Shown: positions 9,884 through 19,937 of the stretch, one piece after another
How positions within the stretch are numbered: position 1 is the first letter of the stretch
How the letters are laid out: each line of letters starts with the position of its first letter
DNA from: Sarocladium kiliense
Taxonomy: Eukaryota; Ascomycota; Sordariomycetes; Hypocreales; Sarocladiaceae
Assembly (NCBI GenBank): GCA_030734395.1
Contig: JAUZTG010000050.1
Location: 124,001-188,000 of the forward strand
DNA length: 64,000 nt
Direction: 5' to 3'
Made by a program: the position numbers and the translations under genes
Notes under the pieces: model-generated
The model's database searches: none
Told to the model about the DNA's origin: nothing
Seen by the model: only the letters and a program-made list of their open reading frames with translations

Positions 9884-12800
9884 TTAACGCAATGGCAAGA
9901 GACCCTCTTGACTTGCCTCGCGGCTGACAGTCACCTCTCCTCCATTTCTTTGCATTCTTGTTGCAAATGTCATTGTCCAGGCATCCCGACCGTCACAACT
10001 CCACCTTATCTTATACCACCAGTAGAAGTCTGCAAAGATATCCAGAGGCTGTTTTGGAAGCTCTTCTTCAATTCGATGGAAAAGAAGTGAGATCCTAGCA
10101 CAACACTCTCCACCGACAAGGCGCCAGAGAGAATGCGCCATTTGTCGAAGTGAATCCCTGTTGGCAAGCGTTCCACCATCCAAATGATGGCGGAAGTCCA
10201 AGAGGTGGTAATCCCTGAGCCACCAGGATTGCTCCTCAATGCAAAGGGGACAAGCGGTATGGAGCCTCTGGAAGCTTAGCAAAGCTAGCAGCCTCAGCAT
10301 TGTCCGTTGCGGTGACTCTTCCTTGAGTAGTCCCTCCTTGAGATCCTGATAGGAGGTGTGGCCCTTTCGTGAAGCTGCCCATTCGGAGATTGCAGGGTCA
10401 ACAGGATCGCTTGACTTCGACAGCAAGCAGCAACACAGAAAGATGAGCATATCGTCTCTTGGCGATTCGACCTCGGTTATCGAGGCATACGATTCCGACC
10501 TTCGCATCGTTAGTGAATCATCTCAGCTTCTGGCATTTGAAAGTGCTCTCACATTTCCATCCATATTGTCTTCGCGGTTTCGTCTCGAATGGCATGGGAC
10601 AGACAATCGGGTAGCTTTGCGATGCCTTGGGGACCAAGGGGTACGTATCTGCAAATCTGGCTTGTGAAGCCGGCAACAGAAACGTCCCCTGCACCTTCAA
10701 AGAGCTTGCATCTCGAGAGGATTCGATTTGCGTCCTCTTGCGTTATGTCCCCGAAACGCAAAGTTTGTGAGCCGGCCTTGATGCCGAGAAGTTTGACCAG
10801 ATCGATGAGAGCCTCTCCGGAAGACCGCGATGATTTACTCTTCAGACAATATAGTGAGGAGACTCTACCTTCGGCAGACTCAAGGAGTCCCCAGAGTAGC
10901 GACGCAAGGTAAATCTCCTCATCTGGGTTCTGAAGGCTGCCAATCCTCTCCTTGACCAACCCCGAGAACAATTTCAGCCATTTATCTTCGTCTTTTTCTA
11001 ACAACTCAGAGCTGTCCTCGGCTTTTGCCGATGCATGAAGGCAGACGAAAATGCAGTTCTGCAGGAATCGCATACGGTTTTTCGGGGTGGCATCCTGAGG
11101 GCTGTCAGCTCTAGTCTTCATTACTAGAACACACACCGTACCTGTATTCTGCGGAGCAGGATCCTCCACGCCAGTTCTGCTTTCAGGGCCTTATCGCAAG
11201 TATGCTTCATGTAGTAATTGTCGAGGCCATGGCCGTGAAGCCCAGATGATACAGCCGCAATGGCCAGTGACATGAATGGCCCCTCTGTCATCTTTTTGGC
11301 TGTTGCGATACCATGCACACGAATTTCGCCGTCGGTGGGTGTTGTCTGGTTGATCAGGAAGTCGGATTCGGTTCTTAAGTGCGGGCAAAGCGTCGAGAGC
11401 CATGGGAGAGAAGCCTCGGTGAGTGCTACCTCGGCATATATATGGCGTCTAGGCTTCTGAATAAGCCTTATGGACGGAACCCTCTCGATCGTTGGTTGAA
11501 GGTTCCTCTCGAAGTCCTCTTTCGTCAGAAAGCGCTGTATCCACGTCTCTTCATTGGATGGTCGGTAATAGGGGTCGTAGGGGATTTTCTGTTCTTCCTG
11601 TTGTTGTCAGTGCCAAGCACCATTATCACGGACCATTTGTGGAGTACCTGATGAAGCTCTGTGTGACAAGTGATACCAGCCACTGGGCCAGGCAAGTCGG
11701 AAGAGCAGCGCAAAGATGCAGGCATCCGACGCCACGGAAGGCGTGGAATCGCCTCGGACTTATCTCTGACGGTCATGTATGTCCGGATGCTGGACTTCTC
11801 ATTCTCCCAGTCATGATTGATATCGGCCCCTTGAATAGACGTGTCAGAACGAGGAGCTTCCGAGTTGCTGATGGCTGATAATGCTGGAGAATGAGGAGCA
11901 CCCAGGCTAACGCCAGAATCATCTTGTCCAAGTGTGGCTGTCTTTTCAGGGCAGAGTTTCTCAGACGCAGGCTCCGAATTGCATCGATGAAGGGTTTCTG
12001 AAAGTCTTTCTTCGTCGGTTCTTTGTAAGCGGCGGTCTCTGGAATTATCCTGTAGCAAATTAGCCCCAGCCACGGACGCGAGGAGTCGTGAAGTCACCTT
12101 GTCGCCATCTTCGCCATCTTTCGATTGCTTCAAGTCTCGGTATGATTTGACAGCGAGTACTCCAACCGCAATCAGACAGTAGGCAAGTGGATATCCTTCC
12201 TCATCTTCGTAGAAAGCCGCGATACCGAGGCCCAACGACGAGACGGACGCAACAAGTCCAGTGAGGAACCAAATCCAGAGCAGTCTGTCTGGACTCTTCA
12301 AGCGTAATCGAAATAGTCCATAGCATGCGATTGTAGCAATGTTCAGATAAGAAATACACAGGATAGCCGGCAGTGAACCGATGGGTACGGACTCTTTTTG
12401 CCAAATACCGAGGCCGATCAACAGACCTTGCGTGACCAAACCAGCCCAGAAGATGAGACTCCCGAGACTAATCAACAGACTTTGCGTGGCCAGACCAGCA
12501 CAGGCTAGGAGACTCATCAGGTAGGAGAGAGAGACCGTGTTGTACAGCGCGTTTCGTGCTGGGTAAAGGACATCGAGGACCTGTGCTGCTTTAGTCACTT
12601 CTTTCCCTGGAGATGCGCCGCCAGTATCTTACCAGAAAGACCCAAATTGACAAAATGGGTACCCCTTTACAGAGGGCGAACAGCAAGTGGGCAAGCTCTG
12701 AAGCGTCTTTGAGCTCATACTGCGCTGCCAGCGCAACACAAGCCGCACCAAGTCCTCCAAGAGCCACAGCCCAACCACCCAAAAGGGCCAGCCAGAGATT

Positions 12801-12992
12801 GGAAACGGTTCTTGTACGCCGCTTCACGTAACAGCGTGCGATCTGCGCGACAAAGACCAGTGCAACAGAAAGCCCTGCCCACACAAGTGGTGCATCTGTA
12901 GATGAGCCCATGCTGTCTGCAATGGTGGGATCACCAGGCTCTATACTTCGTAAGCTCGGTATGGGTCGCCAGAACGGAAAGGATGAAGGCAA
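9884..12992 (-). CDS. Cassette A large gene: membrane domain + helical domain, 968 aa
   Basis: Five exons, 12992-12633, 12580-11648, 11597-11142, 11094-10553 and 10499-9884, with introns of 52, 50, 47 and 53 nt; sum 2907 nt in frame. Residues ~1-260 hold about eight hydrophobic segments (for example WAGLSVALVFVAQIA, LLWIWFLTGLVASVSSLGL). A Ser-rich hydrophilic linker follows (~260-430). Residues ~430-968 are a soluble, helix-rich region homologous to the 560-aa cassette B protein: HGHGLD, a WGFLLRD/WRILLRR segment, a MLIFLC/MLAFLC segment, and three introns at matching sites and phases. No database family is recognised. It is likely an integral membrane protein with a cytoplasmic C-terminal module; the role is unknown. 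It is divergently transcribed from the gene at 13445. Confidence 0.7.
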
Positions 12993-13317
12993 CCACTGCG
13001 AAATCAGGCAAGGGTGGGAAGTGCACTTTTGACGTGCGTCTGCCGGCTACTTGTAATTTTGAGGCCATGCTGCATCACTCCAGGATAACGTGACTCGAGC
13101 TCAGTGATGCATTGTGTTGTTGGTTGTTCCCTGGTGTACAAGGGTACAACGCATGGAGTCTGATACCGACGGAGTGATGCTCCCACATGGAATAAGTAAA
13201 TCACCTCAAACCCCAGCACCATGCCAAGTCTATTGGACCAGGGTGGCATCGTAGGGTGGTGCGTATGGAGTTCATCATGCAAAGGATCTCGAGGTGGTGT
13301 CGAGTGATCGTAGCACA

Positions 13318-13381
13318 CCCCGAAGCTAAGCTGAAAAGGGGCGGACACTGGTGTCCGCCCCTTTTCAGCTTAGCTTCGGGG
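13318..13381. repeat. Perfect 31-bp inverted repeat with 2-nt spacer
   Basis: Left arm 13318-13348, spacer tg at 13349-13350, right arm 13351-13381; the arms are exactly complementary. The arms contain a run of G (aaaaggggcgg) and its complement. The repeat sits 63 bp upstream of the ATG at 13445, so in the promoter or 5' leader. If transcribed it would form a very stable hairpin. Both strands are open through it, giving mirrored peptides. Confidence 0.97.
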
Positions 13382-13444
13382 AACCCAGTAAGCAAGGTCG
13401 ACCGCGAGAGTTCCAGTACGCATCTCCTCCGCTTCAAACGACAA

Positions 13445-15715
13445 ATGGCCTCCCATACTCAATGTCAATACTGTGGCTGTCAATCTGGAGCCGAGAGCGA
13501 GCGGCAACAAAACTACATCAGAATCTTAGAAGACCGAGTACGACGTTTAGAGGCTGCTGCCCGAGCAATTTGTCCTCCATCGCCACCATCTACTGCACCA
13601 TTCGGCAGTCTTACGTTCCGTTTTGAGTCCCCAGAGACTACAGAAGCGCAGAGCGAATGGAAAACCACCGAAGTCCGCGAGCTTGAGAAACTGACGCCCA
13701 AGACCGAGGCCGGCTGGATTCAAAGACGCAAGGACGTTCAGCTTTCCGAACCAGTGGATATTTTGACTGCATTCCTCCAGCTGGTCTCTTGCGCGCAAGT
13801 CCAAGTGAAGCCCACGGCGCCTCTCTCTTCTCACCATGTTGAAACCCAGCGTGGACTCTTGGATGCGTACCGCAGATTCTCGATGCACCTACAGGTGGGC
13901 AGTGGACGACATGCCCAACTTGCCAACTTGAGCAGGTTCCTCTATAATTGCCTATGTCGAATCGCTGCAAAAACCGGGACTATTCCTGTGGAAGCCATCG
14001 ACGAGGATATGGCGAAAACAATGGTCGGGATGCAACAGAAGAAGAGTGACTCAAGCAGGGGTCATCTACGAAAACTTCGAGCATCGGTTCAATGGCCACT
14101 CCATCAAGCAAGGAGACTCCGGGATCGTGGTCTACAGAACAGAGCAGATGAGCTCTTCGTGATCAGTATGTTCTAGCCTTGCAGCTGGGAATCGCCTTTA
14201 TTCACTATTCACAGGTGGACATGACCCTAGCAAGTACCGCAAACTTTGGGAGACGAAAGGGACACAACAGTGGGCGGAAGAGGTGGCAATTCTTCGACCA
14301 AAGAACGGAGAAGTACAGGACCAAGTGTCCTTCTCAGTTCCATTCATGCTCAAAATAATCACCGGTTCACTTTATAGGTGAGAGCATGTCATCATTTCGC
14401 GTCCACCACTAACTGGGTGATAGTTTTGAGCAAATCAATTCTTCCTTGGGGACGAACCTGCGCCAGGAGGACTTCGACAAGTCTTGGTACTCCTTGGCTC
14501 TACTCATAGGACACCTCCAAGGTCTGAGGCCACCTCCTAGCAAAAGGCGAAGGATAGAAGGTTTACAGTTTCCGCTCTAGTCCGGCTAACAACTTCGACC
14601 ACTAACGTTGAACAGCTCGTACCTCCGGAATCTTGGAAGGAAACCTCGACAGACAGAGAGAGACTCCGCATCACGATTCAGAGACGCAATTCGACACATC
14701 CATCTCAAGGTCTATTGATGGCATCAATGCTGCTTCAGAAAAGGCCGATGGTGCACGGAGTCTAACCCCTTGCCTGACAGCGTCCGAGGACAGACTGCCA
14801 CCCCCTATCTACCACAAAGAGCTGGGGAGATCGGCCGGATCTAATCAAATCCTGGGACAAGTTCTAACGAGCACTCCTGATGCTATCCAAGGACGGCGCA
14901 GTCTAACCTCTCCACTTCAAGATCGAATGCCGTCGGTCCTCGATAACGTGTTACCCTCCCTCAAACTGGGCCTATCGTCTGTTGTCTCTGAACAAGCAGT
15001 TGTTCATCAAGTCGAACCGGGTGAGAAAAATACCTTCTCGTCGGGATTACTAACCCTGGACTCTTGGCTTAATGGAGAAATGAGCACCGCCGGTAACATA
15101 GGCGGGACCCTTTTTTCGGACCGTGAGCCAACGGCGATAGGTATGTCACAGGCAGGTTGAGATCGCGTCTCTCTACTCTGACAGATTCCAGGTAATAGAC
15201 CATCAAACAACCTGCCTACCGCGCAACAGGTCTCTCCCAGGCTTGCGGCCAGCCCAGCAACATCAAAAACAACCCACTCCTCTGTCGAGCACGATGCAGG
15301 CTGCCAGATCTTTGGCCATGATAAGTCAGATCTCCGTGCTATTCGTCCAAGGATATGCTTGATACCCCAAGGAGAAAGCAGCAGCGATTCAGGCAATGAT
15401 CCCGTCTTAGGCCTTGCCATGCAGAGCCCGACAACTCGACAAATGCGGTGTCCGGATAAGGACACGGAAGAAAAGTGCGCTCAAGCACTTGTTAATCTAC
15501 GTGATACATCACATACACCTACGGCCTCTCCGGCATCTCCTCCAAGCCACGCAATGGGAGATTCAATGAGCGAATACATTAATACCGCTACGATATCGGA
15601 ATCTTCGTGTTTTATGGACTTTTTCAGCTTGCACCTCGACTCTCAGAGTCCTCTGCAGTATCCGGTTCCTTCGGGGCCGTCCCTAACACCTCCACGTCAA
15701 TCAAGAGCAATTTAA
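13445..15715 (+). CDS. Hypothetical nuclear-type protein, 689 aa, short N-terminal coiled coil
   Basis: Five exons, 13445-14165, 14215-14377, 14424-14560, 14616-15140 and 15192-15715, with canonical introns of 49, 46, 55 and 51 nt; 2070 nt in frame. The N-terminus has a CQYCGC cluster followed by YIRILEDRVRRLEAA, reminiscent of the linker and coiled coil behind fungal Zn2Cys6 DNA-binding domains, but a full six-Cys cluster is not present. A KRRRIE stretch near residue 340 could be a nuclear signal. The C-terminal half is Ser/Thr/Pro-rich and probably disordered. A degenerate transcription-regulator-like protein is possible; I do not assign a family. I start at 13445 because the frame further upstream only runs through the palindrome. 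Confidence 0.65.
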
Positions 15716-16291
15716 TCCCGCCGCTTACGAGAATAAGCGCGCTACCACTAGTCATCAGAACTGGCGTCTTCCACTCGAGTGGCCGCCGCGTATGACGGTC
15801 GTCGTTCTTCACCTGATACTGAACCACGCACTCATCAAAGGGCAGTGGGATGACGATGGTAAATATGTTATCTGCTGTCGTCGATATCGATCCGCTTTTG
15901 AGCCAGCACGGACTTCGAACAATAGCCCTGACAATCTTGAGGTTTTGGCCCCTGAGCCAGTCCTGGACTGGACGTGCCTTGAATTTTATCAACATAAATC
16001 CTCAATAAATAGATGCCGCATACTTACACATTTTGCTTTTACTTCTGTGATGATACGTACATGCAAAGGACTTGTCTCGCATTCGTAGAGCTCTCCAGGG
16101 ACTGCATAGACGTTGCGTTTCCAGATCTCTTCGTTCCGCCCAGCAGCCTCGGCAAGCTCCATGATTAATCCATAATCTTGTGAAGCGTCTTGTGTAAGTT
16201 GACGGATATCCATTGCTGGCTGGAATCTCTCTGGCAATTCGATTCTTTGAGTCAGTGATAATGCGCCATTCGAAAATGCTGCGAAAGGCAA
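15624..16291 (-). CDS. Hypothetical protein with C-terminal hydrophobic segment, probably 5'-incomplete
   Basis: Two exons, 16291-16028 and 15977-15624, around a GTAAGT...CAAG intron of 50 nt; 618 nt in frame, 205 residues. It contains a hydrophobic stretch near the C-terminus (TSGSALILVSGGIKLLL) and an acidic tail. Open, protein-like minus-strand segments lie upstream at about 16350-16513 (KIVFPPPLGRPTDTAL) and 16720-16852 (starting MENDKSNKPQ, Pro/Ser/Lys-rich, with a GTGAGT donor). The gene may therefore begin near 16853 and have four or five exons, but I could not join them without a frame conflict. Its 3' end overlaps the convergent gene's last codons by 92 bp. Family not recognised. Confidence 0.45.
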
Positions 16292-17174
16292 ATTGCGGGT
16301 ATTTTATCACAAAGACGCACTTCAGAAATGACAGTGGGTAGACTTTGGTCTTCCATACCTCAAGGGTTTTAAGGAGTGGAAGCACAGCTCATCACGCGCA
16401 TCGAATGAATGAAATGTAGTGTATTGCCTGCCTAATTGCGAAGTCTCCAGTGCTGTGTCCGTCGGCCGCCCAAGTGGTGGCGGAAAAACAATCTTCCCGC
16501 GACTCAATGACACCCTGCATCAGGAGCAAGGGGATTGAAGACGGACATCGAAACAGACATCAGTCTATTTGTCAAAGAAACTATTTCCAGAGAATGAACC
16601 TGATGGTGTCAATTTTTCCACGGAAATGTGACCACCGCTAGAGCTGTCTTTGTCGTTGGGTGACGTAGCGTTGGGATCAGACGAACCCCCCGTCTAATCA
16701 AACGTCAATCCACGATAGCTTCATCTTTGAAGTTGGGGAACTCACAGGTCCCGAAGAAACAGGATGAGAAGGAGCTTTTTCAGGCTGGGGTTGATTCGAG
16801 CCTTTGTCAGACTGGGGTTTATTCGACTTGTCATTCTCCATGGTTATGGGCGAGATCGATACCGGTGGGAGAGATGCTAGGATAGAGCAAGTCAATCACA
16901 AACGTACTACCAATGCCTCGTAAGAGACCAGTTCAGCAAATTGCCGGCGTCATGTGCAATCGCTCTTCTACCTAGAACAGAAGGAATTTATAATGAAGAG
17001 TTGCATAATGAAACGCCAGATAGAGACTTGGGACGAACGGACGGCTTACAAGACTGTTTGTTCCACGGCGTTGGGGAAATATTGCAACTCGAACTCAACG
17101 AAAGAGGTAGAAAATATGTGATGATACCAAGATGTTCAGGAATACTTTCGAGCTCTCAGGGGGAATTATGATCC

Positions 17175-17320
17175 ATCTTATACTAATTCGAACTCGGGGA
17201 ACAGGGAGTAGCCAAGGATTGCACCTGCGAGACATCAGGTCTCCGAAACGGCCGCCTCATTCAACCAACGGAACGCCATCTACACGTCAGCATCCTGCAG
17301 GTCGACCACCATCAAGCATC
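17175..17320 (+). repeat. Dispersed ~100-150 bp repeat, copy 1
   Basis: Shares the core tagccaag-attgc...gcgagacatcaggtctccg...ccgcctcattcaaccaacgg...acgtcagcatcctgca, in pieces, with copies at 18222, 54975 and 63780. It also shares gatccatcttatactaatt at its left side with the 54975 copy. No coding capacity is apparent; a MITE or solo-element family is possible. Confidence 0.8.
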
Positions 17321-18221
17321 CCAAGTATCCCTTAGCTGTGACTAGGATTCGTGGCCGAGGACCATCCAAACCCGCCCCTCCTGCTGTGTCGACGGTTGCA
17401 TTCGTATCCCTTTCTGATCATAATGCACAGGACAGGACACGACACCCAGCAACAATAACATACAGGGATCAAGTTTTCAATCGAGATGAGAAGCGTGTTG
17501 TTTGCCTATCCGTCTTCTCATTATTCATGACCCGGAGACGGCTAGGTCAGTCAGGTTGACAATTAATTTGGTAGGATCTGGAATACTATACACAAGCTAG
17601 GAAGCAATCTGAAATGCATCCGAGTGCTATTGGAAAGGTCGGAGGACAGGTTTGGAGTGAAAGGTAAGGGCACACTCCAGCGTGAAGCTAAGGTACATAG
17701 TTTGCCCAAGGTGACCCGTTCGAGCTGGGATGGCTTTGTTTGCGTTTCCTGTGCAGACTATCTGCAGGGCTGAACGTAGCCTTGGCCCAAGTTTGCAAAG
17801 CTCTTTCTAAGCATCAGCCGTAAATACTGCTTCCGCACTTCCACGAGGGGAGCTTGAACCGATACGAGACACACTAAAGAGAAAACGCTAGGCAGCATCG
17901 AATGCGGCCATCCTGATAGTCTCAGGGAACAAATCAAGGAGGAACAAGAGCCGGCTGAGGGATCAACAGCACCAATGTGAAGATTGCTCTCGATGCTATC
18001 AGGCATTGTATACATGCCCTAGCTACTGGAAGACTGAGCGAAGTAAACTGTCGTTCGGGAGCCAGGCTTGGCTGCTATGCGCACGACCAACAGGACTCCA
18101 TTTACACGTCAGCCTTTCTCCTGCACCTGAAAAGGGTCTACCACATAACAGGCCGTCTGTGAGTCCTGTATTGCATGACAGTTAGACCAGTGATGCAGCT
18201 AGTTCGATAGATGCGAATGCG

Positions 18222-18360
18222 CATTAGCCAAGGGTTGCTTCCGCAAGATACCAGGCTTCCGAAAGGGCCGCCTTGCCAACCAACTCAGCGCCATCTTCAC
18301 GTCAGTCATGTATGCCAATAATTAAACGATCAAGATAGGTCGCTACAAGTCGACTATCAG
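18222..18360 (+). repeat. Dispersed repeat, copy 2 (diverged)
   Basis: Contains attagccaagggttgc, the tccgaaagggccgcc block, gcgccatcttcacgtcag and, further right, an aggtcgct stretch that also follows the copy at 63780. It is more diverged than the others. Confidence 0.65.
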
Positions 18361-18488
18361 AAGCAGCCCAGGAGTCCCATGTCAAATAGTGCCCGACAGT
18401 CGCTTATCCCCGTCCATTCTTGTGAATCGATGGCCGATGTTGCTAAGAAAACGTTCAGGAAGAATCGGAGGAAGTCGCGATTGCAGTC

Positions 18489-19024
18489 TCATGAGCCATG
18501 AGCCATGAGCCACGAGCTTGGAGCCTCGAGTCTTGAGCCATGAGCCATGAGCCATGAGCCATGAGCCATGAGCCATGAGCCATGAGCCATGAGCCATGAG
18601 CCATGAGCCATGAGCCATGAGCCATGAGCCATGAGCCATGAGCCATGAGCCATGAGCCATGAGCCATGAGCCATGAGCCATGAGCCATGAGCCATGAGCC
18701 ATGAGCCATGAGCCATGAGCCATGAGCCATGAGCCATGAGCCATGAGCCATGAGCCATGAGCCATGAGCCATGAGCCATGAGCCATGAGCCATGAGCCAT
18801 GAGCCATGAGCCATGAGCCATGAGCCATGAGCCATGAGCCATGAGCCATGAGCCATGAGCCATGAGCCATGAGCCATGAGCCATGAGCCGTGAGCCATGA
18901 GCCACGAGCTTGGAGCCTCGAGTCTTGAGCTATGAGCCATGAGCCATGAGCCCGTGAGTGCGTGAGTGCGTGAGTGCGTGAGCCATGAGCCACGAGCCAT
19001 GAGCCACGAGCCATGAGCCACGAG
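18489..19024. repeat. Heptanucleotide satellite (atgagcc)n with variant end blocks
   Basis: About 57 nearly perfect copies of the 7-bp unit atgagcc run from 18495 to about 18896. Both ends are flanked by the same variant block (ccacgagcttggagcctcga, then gtcttgag), near 18510 and 18900, and the right side adds gtgagtgc units at about 18953-18978. Seven is not a multiple of three and the unit has no stop on the minus strand, so all three minus frames read the same heptapeptide MAHGSWL. No gene is implied. Confidence 0.97.
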
Positions 19025-19935
19025 CTTGGACTCGCCTTGAGTCACGGGCTTACTCCTACTCGCTCCCCATCTCTTGCGCCCGCAACGCCCGCAATCCATC
19101 TGTCAAACGGGCGCACCAGCATCCATTCCCGCATATACTTTCTGCTTTTGGGAATCACTTTACACACGAGAATACCATCCGTTTGTCTGTCTACCGGCCC
19201 CGAAGCTCCGATTCACCCCTCCGCTGACAGGAGCTGAAAGTGCGGGTGCAACAATGATCCTTCTGATTCTAGTATCGTGACCCTATGGTATTGCAGGCCA
19301 CAGCTTATCAAATGAAACTTGATCTGTCCAGTACTGACGCAACACAACCAAAGAAGTCATAGGAGCTTAACGTACGGGGGGAACAAATGATCCTTCTCAT
19401 TCCTGTATCGTGAGTGCCGTACAAGGCAGACTGCTCCTCAAGAGTAATAGATCAGATTGATAGCGCTCGGTTTCATTCCTTCTCGTCTCCAGTCCCATCG
19501 CATGGGCCACAGTCAAAACCGCCCTTCTTGCCCGAGCCGCCACACATTGAACATTTCGCCATGTCCGCCGCAGTCGAAGGGACTTGTTCAGGAGAATTGC
19601 ATGCCCTGGTTCATAGTTAAAATCTCCCTCTTGTGAGCGTTGACAAGGTACTGACAGTCCGTATGTGCTTTGTTTAGAGTTACGAGAGGTAGGTGTCAAG
19701 ATGCGGCATGAGTTCCATGGGACAAAACGCCGGGTTAAGAGATGGCATGCTTTATAACAATTACGTTACGTAGCCACTGGATTTACCAGGGTTTTGCCGC
19801 TGCATGGCTATCACATGACTACCTATCCAACCCCGCTTGCATCATGATGTCAAGTCAGGAGGTGGCTACCACTCCACACAATCATTCACGCAAGCGCAAA
19901 CTCAAGGATTAATGTTTGCATTCGAGAACTAAAAC
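19025..19935. other. Intergenic, upstream of the C2H2 gene
   Basis: Only short low-quality frames. Presumably contains the promoter of the gene at 19938. No repeat or RNA gene is evident. Confidence 0.45.
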
Positions 19936-19937
19936 CA

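Larger units (their letters stand above)
7975..9885. repeat. Segmental duplication, cassette A high-identity block
   Basis: About 1.9 kb that aligns by eye, collinearly and in the same orientation, to 56026-57950. It begins near a shared cagcat-atcccgttgtgactg stretch and ends just past a shared gctgctgaggatggaagaag stretch. It contains one plus-strand and two minus-strand genes. Past 9885 nucleotide similarity drops sharply although the next gene is still paralogous at protein level. Confidence 0.93.
16900..18480. other. Gene-poor stretch with two copies of a dispersed repeat
   Basis: No convincing coding frame. It contains the repeat copies at 17175-17320 and 18222-18360. Short frames such as 17758-18015 minus lack recognisable features. 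Confidence 0.5.

Noticed and set aside
13318..13381. Hairpin as an intrinsic transcription terminator
   Set aside because: No U-tract follows, it lies upstream of a gene, and such terminators are not used by fungal RNA polymerase II.
13445..15715. Zn2Cys6 transcription factor
   Set aside because: Only one CxxC-type pair precedes the coiled coil; the six-Cys cluster is missing, so a DNA-binding call is not supported.
18382..19099. Three overlapping minus-strand open frames of 138-214 codons coding MAHGSWL repeats
   Set aside because: They exist only because the 7-bp satellite unit has no stop in any minus frame; no flanking protein character.
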